64,000 nucleotides of DNA, from contig NZ_JADALJ010000002.1 in NCBI RefSeq assembly GCF_014876185.1, positions 62,001 through 126,000 on the forward strand. The letters are read 5' to 3'. The notes beneath the pieces were generated by a model that was given only the letters and a program-made list of their open reading frames with translations, made no database searches and was not told the origin of the DNA. A program made the position numbers and the translations under genes. Below are positions 34,206-42,717 of this stretch, one piece after another. Numbering within the stretch: position 1 is the stretch's first letter; each line of letters begins with the position of its first letter. Origin of the DNA: Rufibacter sp. LB8 (GTDB lineage Bacteria > Bacteroidota > Bacteroidia > Cytophagales > Hymenobacteraceae).

Positions 34206-34535
34206 ATGGAAATAATCAAATCACTATGTATTTTTTTCCTAGCCGGGCTTTGTAAAATCGGTGGGGGTTATCTGGTTTGGCTTTGGCTGAAGGAAGAGAA
34301 ACCCTTGTGGTATGGCATACTGGGTAGTATTATTCTGGCTATGTACGGGGTAGTGGCTACCTGGCAGACAGCCAGCTTCGGGAGGGTGTATGCTGCCTAT
34401 GGCGGCGTTTTCATAGTGATGGCCTTGGTATGGGCTTGGAAAGTGGACGGCTTTAAGCCAGACCGCTATGATATTATTGGCGCATTAATAGCCCTATTTG
34501 GGGTTTGCTTAATACTGTATATGCCTAGAAAGTAA
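34206..34535 (+). CDS. YnfA/UPF0060-family small membrane protein
   Basis: 109 residues with four membrane helices: IIKSLCIFFLAGLCKIGGGY (helix 1 with the conserved E/K-IGGGY turn), ILGSIILAMYGVVATWQT, AAYGGVFIVMALVWAWKVDG and IGALIALFGVCLILYMPR. The GRVYAAYGG and DGxxPDRYDxxGA motifs identify the YnfA family, an SMR-like fold reported as a drug or cation exporter in some bacteria. It follows the toxin's inverted repeat by 35 bp and may be unrelated to the toxin pair. Confidence 0.88.
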   Translation: MEIIKSLCIFFLAGLCKIGGGYLVWLWLKEEKPLWYGILGSIILAMYGVVATWQTASFGRVYAAYGGVFIVMALVWAWKVDGFKPDRYDIIGALIALFGVCLILYMPRK

Positions 34536-35284
34536 GGACAGACCAGCAGAAATTCATGGTAGTTACTTATTCAATCCTGTAAAAACATTCATATATCACA
34601 TTGTATTTCTGCCTATATAAACAAAAAGCTGTCATAGCAAGCCTATTGAAATAGGAGATATATCAATAAGTTTTTTCAATGTATTATATTTCATATTGGA
34701 TGAACACTCTTAATGTAAAGTATAAGTTGTTAAAAAGTGCTGTATTTACTTTCTCAAGTACACAATGCAGAGATAGTTTCAGAGTCCCTTAAGCTCTTTC
34801 ATTTTCATGGCAACAACCAAGATGATGCGGGTAGCAACAATCCCCAGAACAGGATCTATAATAAATGGAGCCTGACAACAATATGACCATATTGATTATA
34901 ACCCTAAGGAGGGGAATGCCTATATCCGTACATATATCTGAATTGCTGCCTTGTCTCGATTCTATTGGGAATATCAACCTAAGGAAATGCTATCGGAAAA
35001 ATCACGAATGGAGTCAGAAAGAATGGCAACGCTGCCTGAAATAAGCCCTCCAATAAATTCCAGTATTATGAAAGTGAATTCTGGGAAAAGCCTTTTTTAA
35101 TATTACTAACTTTAGCATCCGCTACTACACTACATACCAGTTTAGGTGAGGGCAGTACAATACATTCTATGATTAGCTGATTATTGATCAGGTAATTGAC
35201 CAATAGATACAGAGTCAAAGGGACAACGGGAACTACCTCCTTCCGCCTGAGGTTATACTTATATACAATAATCTAGTAGACCTT
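34536..35284. other. Intergenic region with a possible CDF relic
   Basis: About 750 bases without an intact gene. The minus strand at 34779-34910 carries a short stretch resembling a cation diffusion facilitator (separate entry). The rest is AT-rich and shows nothing else recognisable. Confidence 0.5.
34779..34910 (-). pseudogene. Possible relic of a CDF metal transporter
   Basis: The minus strand reads IPLLRVIINMVILLSG, then after a one-base shift APFIIDPVLGIVATRIIL and VVAMKMKELKGL before a stop. IIDPVLG(I/L)V followed by a hydrophobic helix and KxKEL resembles TM5-TM6 of CDF transporters (compare YYADPILSAGIGLFILPRTW in the intact CDF at 54218-55108). The match is short and based on reading alone. 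Confidence 0.3.
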
Positions 35285-36073
35285 ATGCTTAAAAGATTGT
35301 TTTTAGTACCCACCTTAGTTCTTATAACCCTATTGTCGGTGCAAGCGGAAGGCACAAAGCTACTTCATCAGACAATCCAAAGCATCGAGGCAAGGCTTAC
35401 GGAATTAAGCAGGAATGCCTCTTACGTGACCGCCAATGGAAAACCTGTTGCGCAACGCATCTCCTTCTTCAATGAGGAGGATCTAGCACTTCCTGTCGGC
35501 AGTAAGGTACGACAGATTGCCCTTATTCGCCATGGAGAACCGGATCTGCGGAAAGTGGGTAAATTTTCATACCGTGAGGCAAACCAGTTTGCCGCCGATT
35601 ATGATAGCGTAGGGATAATAGTGCCTGATACTTCCTTTTTCAACATTCAGAACCCTAATCAGCTTAAAGTTTTCTCCAGTTCTATCAACAGGGCAAAAGC
35701 TACCGCTCAGTATATCTTTGGAATAAACCGTGAGACGATAATATCCCCAATCTTCAGGGAATTTGAATCATCCATGGGTCACCATAGCCCCAATATAAGA
35801 TTACCGATTAATCTATGGACCTCCGCCGCACGTGTAAAGTGGGTACTAGGCATAGACCGGCAAGGCGCGGAAAGTTTCGCTGAAGCCCGCAAACGGGCAA
35901 AGGCGGCGGCTAGAACTCTAGCCGATGCGTCAGAAGAAAAGACTAATGTCGCCCTTGTGGCACATGGGTTGCTAAACCGTTATATCCAAGAAAATTTGGA
36001 AAAAATGGGATGGCATGTGGTGCGGAATGGAGGCACTGGCTATTTAGGGACAACTATTTTAGTTAAGCTGTAA
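35285..36073 (+). CDS. Secreted histidine-phosphatase family protein
   Basis: 262 residues with a signal peptide (FLVPTLVLITLLSVQA, cleavage about residue 21). After a helical segment comes the histidine-phosphatase core: QIALIRHGEPDLRKVG (catalytic RHG), FSSSINRAKATAQYIFG (the S(S/D)xxRAxxTA block) and NVALVAHGLLNRYI (second His). The catalytic set is thus present, so phosphatase activity in the periplasm is likely; the substrate is unknown. The gene is isolated, flanked by AT-rich spacers. Confidence 0.82.
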   Translation: MLKRLFLVPTLVLITLLSVQAEGTKLLHQTIQSIEARLTELSRNASYVTANGKPVAQRISFFNEEDLALPVGSKVRQIALIRHGEPDLRKVGKFSYREANQFAADYDSVGIIVPDTSFFNIQNPNQLKVFSSSINRAKATAQYIFGINRETIISPIFREFESSMGHHSPNIRLPINLWTSAARVKWVLGIDRQGAESFAEARKRAKAAARTLADASEEKTNVALVAHGLLNRYIQENLEKMGWHVVRNGGTGYLGTTILVKL

Positions 36074-36374
36074 TCTGATTAGCCTTCCATTGGCTATGTC
36101 TTATAATAAATTTGCTTACCCCAGCTAATGTTTTTTGAAAGATAAGATCCAACCCTTAAATCCGTTTCCCTTACTACCAGTAAAATCGATGAAGCGTCAT
36201 TAAGCTGTTAATAATGAAAGGTTGGCTCGTCTTTCTTTTCTTGATTTTGGCATTGCAAATATTCAGCTTCGCTTGTATTAAAGGTTGAGTGGCTAAACAA
36301 GGGAAAGTTATGACGCAACCTTTTGAACAGCTTGTGGTAAAGTGATTGATTCCATTCTCACTTTACCATCGCTT
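36074..36374. other. Intergenic region, nothing recognised
   Basis: About 300 bases between the histidine phosphatase and PAP2 genes. No gene, repeat or clear terminator was found. Confidence 0.5.
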
Positions 36375-37241
36375 ATGAAAAAAATTTTACGCCTATGGTT
36401 TGTGTTGTCTATTTCTATTGGGGCTATCAGCCCTGAGCTGAAAGCACAAGAAATTGACTCTCTCAAAGTATCCCAAGAGACGGTGGCGGCAGACACGCTG
36501 AAGAAATATCAGGATTCAGTTTCGGCCCCTTCCGCCAAGGCACCCTTTTTCAAGTCCAAGGCTTTCAAAGCGACTATCATTCCGGCCCTTCTGATTGGGT
36601 ACGGGCTGAGCACGGTCAAGGACAACGGCCTCTACAGCAGTTATGACGCCAAACGGGATATCCAAAGGCATTTCCCCAATTTTAAAACCACAATAGACAA
36701 CCCCTTGCTTATTGCGCCCTATGTGGAGCTTGCCTTGGCCAACCTGTTGAACGTCAAATCAAAAAATGACTTTCTGAACACTGGCATCGTGATTCTGAAG
36801 GCGGAGGCCATTTTCGCCGTCACTGTCTATGGATTGAAGCAGGTTACCGACCAGGAGCGTCCCAATGGGGAGAACCGGGAATCCATGCCCTCTGGCCATG
36901 CGGCCCAGGCATTCCTTGCGGCATCTATCCTCAATACGGAGCTCAAGCACAAAAGCCCCTGGTACGGTGTCGGGGCATACACTATTGCAACCAGCGTAGG
37001 GGTTTTCCGGATGCTGAACAATAAACACTGGCAATCAGACGTCTTCGTAGGTGCCGGCATAGGCATGCTCTCTTCCCATCTGGCCTACCTGTCGCACCGT
37101 AACCGCTGGGGAAGGAAACCGTCTATTGTTGCGTCACCCACTTATATTTACGGTGTGCCCGGATTCGCATTTTCACTGAACTTGGATGACTACAAGAAAA
37201 GGAAAAACCGTCCTGACTTACTTAGGTACACCTTGAACTGA
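36375..37241 (+). CDS. PAP2-superfamily phosphatase, exported
   Basis: 288 residues from the ATG at 36375, chosen because a signal peptide follows (MKKILRLWFVLSISIGAI); an upstream ATG would add 11 residues. The PAP2 motifs are complete: C1 KQVTDQERPNG, C2 SMPSGHAAQAF and C3 GVFRMLNNKHWQSDVFVGAG (R-x5-H-x3-D). The protein has a cluster of hydrophobic segments, so membrane or periplasmic phosphatase activity on lipid or pyrophosphate substrates is likely. It ends with a strand-rich tail (ASPTYIYGVPGFAFSLNL), common in Bacteroidota PAP2 proteins. Confidence 0.88.
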   Translation: MKKILRLWFVLSISIGAISPELKAQEIDSLKVSQETVAADTLKKYQDSVSAPSAKAPFFKSKAFKATIIPALLIGYGLSTVKDNGLYSSYDAKRDIQRHFPNFKTTIDNPLLIAPYVELALANLLNVKSKNDFLNTGIVILKAEAIFAVTVYGLKQVTDQERPNGENRESMPSGHAAQAFLAASILNTELKHKSPWYGVGAYTIATSVGVFRMLNNKHWQSDVFVGAGIGMLSSHLAYLSHRNRWGRKPSIVASPTYIYGVPGFAFSLNLDDYKKRKNRPDLLRYTLN

Positions 37242-37608
37242 TATAAACCATGGGTTACCTTTCGTTTGTTGCTGCACAATGGTTCGATTCTCAACGATTG
37301 ACTCAATCTACTATTTAGAATGACATCTCTTTTTCGTTAGGCATTTTTCTCTCTAATTTCTTAACTAAGATCTTAAAGCTGATTAAAGGTTTTTAAAATG
37401 CTGAGCACAGTCCACTGTTTAAAGTATTTGTTTGTCAATATTTCTGTCTTCTGCCTCTTTTTTGAAAATAAGACCAAAATCAGAAGTGAAAACTATCCGC
37501 TACATGCGGGATGAACTCTTTTTGGAAACTCTAAAACAGCTTTTTTGTAAAAGGGCATAATTTTTATTAAATATCCTCAGTTATTTATTAAGTGTCACAC
37601 ATAATCTG
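37242..37608. other. Intergenic region containing a degenerate palindromic repeat
   Basis: About 370 bases without a gene. It contains at 37443-37484 a degenerate copy of the palindromic repeat described at 58975-59016 and 60547-60592. The right end is AT-rich and should hold the promoter of the di-haem peroxidase gene. Confidence 0.5.
37443..37484. repeat. Degenerate copy of palindromic intergenic repeat
   Basis: This 42-nt stretch, TCTGTCTTCTGCC at the left and GACCAAAATCAGA at the right, has the same length and order as the hairpin at 58975-59016 and agrees with it at most positions. The arms no longer pair perfectly, so it looks like a decayed copy. Confidence 0.4.
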
Positions 37609-38724
37609 ATGGATAAAAAGGCAATGCTGTGCTTCTGGCTCACTATCTTTTCAAGCTTCACCGCTTGCCGGGATAGTGACGAGCTCCCCATCCCGGAAAC
37701 ACAGGAGCCCGTCGAAGATGTTGTCTACGACCTGACGTTCCCGAGCCGTTTCGGCTCCCCCAGCATACCGGATCAGAACAAGCTGACCCAGGAAGGTGTT
37801 GGCCTCGGCCGGGCGCTTTTCTATGAGAAAAGACTCTCGGGGGACAATACCCTGTCCTGCGGAAGTTGCCACCAGCAGAAGCGCGCGTTCACCGATGGAA
37901 AGTCTCTGAGCGTGGGCGTTGGGGGGGAAATCTCCCACCGCAATGCCATGTCGCTGGCGAACCTGGCCTATAACCGGTCCTTCAACTGGGACGGCGCCTT
38001 CGCTTCCTTGGAGGAGCAGGCCCGTTTTCCGATTGAGAACCCTTTGGAGATGAACCAAGACATGGGGGAGGCCGTCAGGGAGCTGCAGAGTATCCCCGCC
38101 TACCCCCCCATGTTCAGGAAAGCGTTCGGCACCTCCACTATCACGGCTGACCTGGTTTTCAAAGCCCTGGGGCAATTCCAACGTATTTTAGTTTCCTCCA
38201 ACTCGCCCTTTGACCTATACCGGGAAGGGAAGAAGGGCCTTCCAGCCGAAGCGCTGGAGGGTTACGTCTTGTTTCTGACCCACCCGAACCCCGATGGGAG
38301 GATACGGGGTGGCAACTGCGGGGATTGCCATGGCAGTGACCTCACCACCTTGCAGCAGTTCCATAACAACGGACTGGACCTTTCCTTTACCGACTTGGGC
38401 AGGGGCTTGGTGACCGGCAAGACGACAGACCAAGGCAAATTCAAAGCCCCGACCCTGCGCAACATCGCCCTTACGGCCCCCTACATGCATGATGGGCGTT
38501 TCAAGACCCTGGAGGAAGTATTGGACCATTACAACGAGCATATCCGGAGTGGCAGCCCTAATCTGGATCCCCTTATTATGGAAGCCTCCAATGATTATGA
38601 TGGCCGTTCCTTGGGTTTAACCGCGGAGGAGAAAGGGAAAATAATAAGGTTCCTCCATACCCTTACGGACAGCACTTTCATCCAAGAGAAGCGTTTCTCT
38701 GAGAAGAAAGTGAACCCTGGATAA
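37609..38724 (+). CDS. Di-haem cytochrome c peroxidase / MbnH-like enzyme (first copy)
   Basis: 371 residues, probably a lipoprotein (IFSSFTAC, Cys20). Two c-type haem sites: CGSCH (84-88) and CGDCH (237-241). SFNWDGAFASLEEQARFPIE carries the conserved Trp-Asp-Gly segment between the haems, and TAPYMHDGRFKTLEEVLDHY the distal methionine/His region of the CCP/MauG superfamily. MbnH enzymes of this superfamily oxidise a Trp of MbnP to kynurenine. An MbnP gene follows 258 bp downstream, so that role is likely, though a classical peroxide-reducing role cannot be excluded. Paralogous to 39756-40808. Confidence 0.88.
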   Translation: MDKKAMLCFWLTIFSSFTACRDSDELPIPETQEPVEDVVYDLTFPSRFGSPSIPDQNKLTQEGVGLGRALFYEKRLSGDNTLSCGSCHQQKRAFTDGKSLSVGVGGEISHRNAMSLANLAYNRSFNWDGAFASLEEQARFPIENPLEMNQDMGEAVRELQSIPAYPPMFRKAFGTSTITADLVFKALGQFQRILVSSNSPFDLYREGKKGLPAEALEGYVLFLTHPNPDGRIRGGNCGDCHGSDLTTLQQFHNNGLDLSFTDLGRGLVTGKTTDQGKFKAPTLRNIALTAPYMHDGRFKTLEEVLDHYNEHIRSGSPNLDPLIMEASNDYDGRSLGLTAEEKGKIIRFLHTLTDSTFIQEKRFSEKKVNPG

Positions 38725-38982
38725 TTGAAATAAGACATGCACGGCACTTGTGGAGAATAAAGGGGCCAAGTTACTGCGCATGATAAAGCTTACTCCTTGG
38801 ACCGCTAATCTCCACCAGCGTCTTCTCAGAATATGTGTCTATTCCAACGACCATGCTTCCCCTTTTTTGACTGGATACTGTTTGTAAATCGGAAGATAGC
38901 CAATAAAGATTTCATGGGTATGCAACCCACTTGAGTCAACTTGTGAAGACTTTATATTTCTTATTTTCCCTTTAAATTTATC

Positions 38983-39750
38983 ATGAAGTCCCTTATGCCA
39001 AGACAGGCTGCTCTCTTATCCATTATCTTGACGTTAATGCTGTCTTTTTCCTGCAGCGAAGATCCGGAGGCGGTGCCCCAATCCGGGGAAGTCACTTTGG
39101 TATTTGACCATGTAGTAGGCAACTTCCCGCTTTCTCTGGAGGACCTGGAGTACACCAACGCCAACGGGGACGGATTCAGGGTCTCCAAATTCCAGTATTA
39201 CATCAGTAACCTCGTTTTCAGAAAAGCAGACGGCACTGAGTACCACCAGCCGGAGAGTTATTACCTAGTGGACGAAAGCATCCCTTCCTCCAAGCTGGTA
39301 TCGGTGAAGGACGTCCCCCCAGGGGACTACAGCGGCCTCTCCTTCACCATCGGGGTGGACAGTGCCCGGAACGTGGCCGGCGCGCAGACTGGGGCCCTGG
39401 ACCCAGCCAACGGTATGTTCTGGTCCTGGAACACCGGGTACGTGTTCCTCAAGCTGGAGGGCACGTCCCCTCAGTCCAAAAACGGAGGCCTGGTCTTCCA
39501 CACAGGGGGCTTCCAGGCCCCGCACAATTCCCTCCGGACAGTATCCCTCCCTTTCCTGGCGGGTCAGAAACTGCGGGTGGAAGCCTCCAGAACACCACGG
39601 GTCTCCCTGTCAGCGGACGTGCTACGATTATTCCAAGGGGTGAACACGATCCGGTTCTCGGAACTGAGCTCAACCATGGGAGGCGCGAACTCGGTGAAAG
39701 TGGCTGACAACTACACCCGGATGTTCACCGTTGGTCACATGCGGGAATAA
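38983..39750 (+). CDS. MbnP-family copper-binding lipoprotein
   Basis: 255 residues with a lipoprotein signal (SIILTLMLSFSC, Cys24). The MbnP domain shows VTLVFDHVVGNFPL, FRVSKFQYYISNLVF, the motif GMFWSWNTGYVFLKLEG and the closing DNYTRMFTVGHMRE. In the methanotroph protein MbnP, MbnH converts a Trp to kynurenine and the product binds copper (family knowledge). Here the only two tryptophans are W147 and W149, within that motif. The gene is flanked by two MbnH-like genes; the second starts 5 bp after its stop. No methanobactin precursor or biosynthesis gene is near. Confidence 0.87.
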   Translation: MKSLMPRQAALLSIILTLMLSFSCSEDPEAVPQSGEVTLVFDHVVGNFPLSLEDLEYTNANGDGFRVSKFQYYISNLVFRKADGTEYHQPESYYLVDESIPSSKLVSVKDVPPGDYSGLSFTIGVDSARNVAGAQTGALDPANGMFWSWNTGYVFLKLEGTSPQSKNGGLVFHTGGFQAPHNSLRTVSLPFLAGQKLRVEASRTPRVSLSADVLRLFQGVNTIRFSELSSTMGGANSVKVADNYTRMFTVGHMRE

Positions 39751-39755
39751 GCGGG

Positions 39756-40808
39756 ATGTCGTTGAGTAGCTTTCGTCTGGGCCGTAGATATGTGCTCCTG
39801 TGCGCTGCCTTAGGGATAGCCGCGTGCGGCTCTGAGCAGGATATTACCCCCGCGGAAAGCCCGTCATTCCCGGCCGGTTTTCCGGAGCCTATCTATAGCT
39901 ACCGGAACAACCCGGTGACAGAGGAGGGGTTCGAGCTGGGGCGGGCCCTCTTCTACGACCCTATTCTCTCAAAGGACGGCTCCGTTTCCTGCGGGAGCTG
40001 CCACCGGCAGGAGGCCGCCTTCGCCGACCCGGGGAGCCCCGTGACTCAGGGCGTGGGGGGAAAGGAAGGGTCCAGGAACACTCCTGCGCTGGCCAACCTG
40101 CGCTGGAGCCGAGCCTTTTTCTGGGACGGTGGGGGAAACCACCTGGAGTTGGTGCCCCTTGCCCCCATCACCAATCCTTTGGAGATGGGGGAGAACCTCT
40201 CCAGCGTGATCAGGAAACTGAACCGCGACCCGGAATATGTCCAGGCTTTCAGGAAGGCCTTCCAGCACCGGGACACGGTGAACAGCCAGCAGCTGTTCAG
40301 GGCCTTGGCCCAGTTCATGGGGGAGTTGGTGTCTGCCGGCTCCCCTTATGACCAGTTCCAGAATGGGAAAGCCGAGGCCCTTACGCCGGAGCAGAAAAAA
40401 GGCCTGGTGGTTTTCAAGGGAAAGTGCGGCACATGCCACCAACCGGGCCTGTTCACCGACCATTCCTTTCGGAACAACGGGCTGGACGCTGACACTCCCC
40501 AGGATACCGGCAGGCATCTGGTTACCGAGTCTCCGACGGACGTCGGCCGGTTCAAAGTCCCGAGCCTACGCAACGTGGCCCTTACCTCCCCCTATATGCA
40601 TGACGGCCGTTTTGGGACGTTGCAGCAGGTGTTGGAGCATTATGATACCGGGGTAAGGCGGTCCGCCACTCTGGACCCTGCCTTGGATGGGCCAACCCCG
40701 GGCATCCAACTTTCCCAGGCGGAGAAAAGGCAGCTGCTCGCTTTCCTGCAATCCCTGACGGATCAGTCCTTCATTGGGAATAAGCGGTTTGCCGCGCCGC
40801 GCCCATGA
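39756..40808 (+). CDS. Di-haem MbnH-like enzyme (second copy)
   Basis: 350 residues, lipoprotein signal (LCAALGIAAC, Cys24). Haem motifs CGSCH (79-83) and CGTCH (224-228). The WDGG segment (SRAFFWDGGGNHLELVPLAP) and TSPYMHDGRFGTLQQVLEHY match the first copy position for position. It starts 5 bp after the MbnP stop and so is almost certainly co-translated with it, making it the best candidate for the MbnP-modifying partner. The first copy (37609) is in the same order but separated by 258 bp. Whether both act on the same MbnP is open. Confidence 0.9.
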   Translation: MSLSSFRLGRRYVLLCAALGIAACGSEQDITPAESPSFPAGFPEPIYSYRNNPVTEEGFELGRALFYDPILSKDGSVSCGSCHRQEAAFADPGSPVTQGVGGKEGSRNTPALANLRWSRAFFWDGGGNHLELVPLAPITNPLEMGENLSSVIRKLNRDPEYVQAFRKAFQHRDTVNSQQLFRALAQFMGELVSAGSPYDQFQNGKAEALTPEQKKGLVVFKGKCGTCHQPGLFTDHSFRNNGLDADTPQDTGRHLVTESPTDVGRFKVPSLRNVALTSPYMHDGRFGTLQQVLEHYDTGVRRSATLDPALDGPTPGIQLSQAEKRQLLAFLQSLTDQSFIGNKRFAAPRP

Positions 40809-40852
40809 GCGCGGTATTCCTGTTGCCCCGCCTTTAAGCATATTCTCTTGGG

Positions 40853-41440
40853 CTAGGGATTAATCCACCGCCGGAGCCCGAACGAAATACTTATCAGGCT
40901 TGGGTATCCAGGGATAAGGCCTGTAGACAGTTCATACCTCTCACTGACCATCAGATTATACTCCAATTCTCCCGCCAGGGGAATAAGCCTGTACTGCCAC
41001 CGGTCGTTCTTGTCCCCCCTGAAAAAACCGGAATACTGGTATCCTTTCAAACGATACCAGTTGCGCCGAAACACCAGGGTAGGACCTATCCCCCCGTTGA
41101 GGGAATGCCGGCCTTTTTTGAAGACGACCCATCGAACCCCCACATGGGAAAAGCCCCCCACCTGCAGTGCGCAATCAGCATACAACGCCTGGATAGCTTT
41201 GACGGAGAACTTGTCCCGTCTGAGGAAATGTTCATAGCCTAGCGCCCCACCCAAATTGAACACCAAATACCCTTTTTTGTCTGGATTCAAAGGCATCAAT
41301 GGTGCATTAATCTCTCCTTTGGGATGAAGGCTGACGCCAAAAAATTTAAGGTTCACATTGCTCTGTCCATAGCTAGCCAAGGAAAACAGCCATACTAATG
41401 GTAAAACAGAGAAACTCTTGATGAGTTTTTTGACTAACAT
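40853..41440 (-). CDS. Putative outer-membrane beta-barrel protein, unknown function
   Basis: 195 residues from the ATG at 41438-41440, chosen for its signal peptide (IKSFSVLPLVWLFSLASYGQ); the frame is open 29 codons further without a signal. The mature part alternates aromatic and polar residues (NLKFFGVSLHPKGE, VGVRWVVFKKGRHSLNGGIG, YELSTGLIPGYPSLISISFG) and ends RRWINP, as small outer-membrane barrels do. No family was recognised. It is convergent with the MbnH gene, 44 bp apart. Confidence 0.6.
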   Translation of the reverse strand: MLVKKLIKSFSVLPLVWLFSLASYGQSNVNLKFFGVSLHPKGEINAPLMPLNPDKKGYLVFNLGGALGYEHFLRRDKFSVKAIQALYADCALQVGGFSHVGVRWVVFKKGRHSLNGGIGPTLVFRRNWYRLKGYQYSGFFRGDKNDRWQYRLIPLAGELEYNLMVSERYELSTGLIPGYPSLISISFGLRRWINP

Positions 41441-41530
41441 GTTGCGGGGTGCAAGAGCAAGAGCCTGGCATTCTGCCAACTTTGCCTTTGGAACTGCTGG
41501 TTTGGTGGTACTTCCGTAAAAGGCCATAAA

Positions 41531-41578
41531 TGATAATGCTTATACGGATCCCTCGGGTTACCCGGCTAAGCATTATCA
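41531..41578. promoter_or_regulatory. 12-bp inverted repeat with inner stem, upstream of barrel gene
   Basis: TGATAATGCTTA (41531-41542) pairs with TAAGCATTATCA (41567-41578), and CGGG/CCCG form an inner stem in the loop. It lies about 90 bp upstream of the minus-strand barrel gene. This may be an operator or a 5' UTR structure. The surrounding 41441-41882 otherwise shows nothing. Confidence 0.5.
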
Positions 41579-41882
41579 GTTCCACCTAGTTTCAAACAAT
41601 TGTAACTGAAGTAACAATCAAACGATTTGGCTGGTTTTCCCCAATGGTAGTAGCTTGGGTTTTAAAAAGGCCAGCTTCCCCACTAAATTTACCTATTCGT
41701 CACGGAGAACGCAAAAGAAAGAAGAAAAGGTTGGTTAATATATAAGATAGGCCCTCCTTCACTAAACAGGTTGGTAAAAAGGGCGATCTTTCCTAGCTAC
41801 ATTTTCTCCTGTAATGCTAACTTAAGATCGAATTTCCGATGTTTAAATTGACTATAATAGGAATATAAGATATTCTACAACA

Positions 41883-42017
41883 ATGACGAAAAACAAAAGA
41901 ACTAAAAATTCCAGGCCAAAGATCGTGCTAATAATCTTCTACTTTATTCTGGCAGCTTTGCTTTTGACCGTTGCCTGTCTACGCATCTGGCATTTTTACT
42001 CCTCCCACGCCAAATAA
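41883..42017 (+). CDS. 44-residue single-span membrane protein
   Basis: A short frame from ATG 41883 to TAA 42015-42017. The first 13 residues are basic (TKNKRTKNSRPK), followed by one membrane helix (IVLIIFYFILAALLLTVAC) and a short polar tail (LRIWHFYSSHAK). Positive-inside charge with one helix is a normal topology for small membrane proteins. No family was recognised. It sits 270 bp upstream of the DUF6660/CzcA group in the same direction and might be an accessory of that operon; this is inference. Confidence 0.5.
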   Translation: MTKNKRTKNSRPKIVLIIFYFILAALLLTVACLRIWHFYSSHAK

Positions 42018-42290
42018 AGCTCTTTACCTAGGGGAATCAGGAACATGCTAGGAATTCATCTGATCCTAGGCCATGCGGACGCTAGATAACAGGTATCTTT
42101 ATCCCTTATATTCCGATATCACCTCAGCTTTCCTAAGATGGACGTCAGCAGGGAATCCACCAAGAAGGAATGACCAAGCAATCATTGTAACAACGTTTTG
42201 GAAGCAAACCCGGTATAAGGAAATGTTTCGGTTAAGAATCATCCCACCGGATTCTTTGTATTTGAGTTAGCATCCCGTATTTTTGCCCTG

Positions 42291-42608
42291 ATGAAGTGGT
42301 TTAACCTTATCCTCGCTGTTTTCATGACCTTCATGGCTTGTATGCCCTGCAGCGACGTCTATGGTTATGCCGAAACGACACCAGGCACTTCTGTGACCCC
42401 TTCCCCTGTCACCGAGAACCACCAAGAGGCCAGGGATATGTGCACGCCGCTCTGCATCTGCAGCTGCTGCGCAGGTTTCTCACAGCCAACCTCAGCTTCA
42501 CTTCAAATTGAGGCGAAAGCTTTCTTTAATCGGACGCCCCTTCTTGCCTTCTACCGGGAACGTCACTTGGCCGTCCATGCCTCCATCTGGCAACCCCCCA
42601 AAGTTTAA
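42291..42608 (+). CDS. DUF6660-family small Cys-rich protein
   Basis: 105 residues with an N-terminal hydrophobic segment (LILAVFMTFMACMPCSDVYG) and a Cys-rich centre CTPLCICSCCAG, then a C-terminal FYRERHLAVHASIWQPPKV. The CMPC, CxCCA and IWQPPK motifs are those of DUF6660, small exported proteins usually encoded immediately before CzcA-type pumps in Bacteroidota. The Cys cluster may bind metal (inference). It is 109 bp before the start of the CzcA-TolC gene. Confidence 0.75.
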   Translation: MKWFNLILAVFMTFMACMPCSDVYGYAETTPGTSVTPSPVTENHQEARDMCTPLCICSCCAGFSQPTSASLQIEAKAFFNRTPLLAFYRERHLAVHASIWQPPKV

Positions 42609-42717
42609 GCCTTATTTATTGACCGCTGGGATTGGGTAGACTCCTTCTCTTAGCCATTTTGCCTGGATTCCTATGGGTCCCCCAGGCTGTCTATTTTTTG
42701 GCTTAAACCATAGTTTC

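Noticed and set aside
42073..42270. 65-residue plus-strand frame before DUF6660
   Set aside because: No family match, no signal peptide and no conserved pattern; likely chance.
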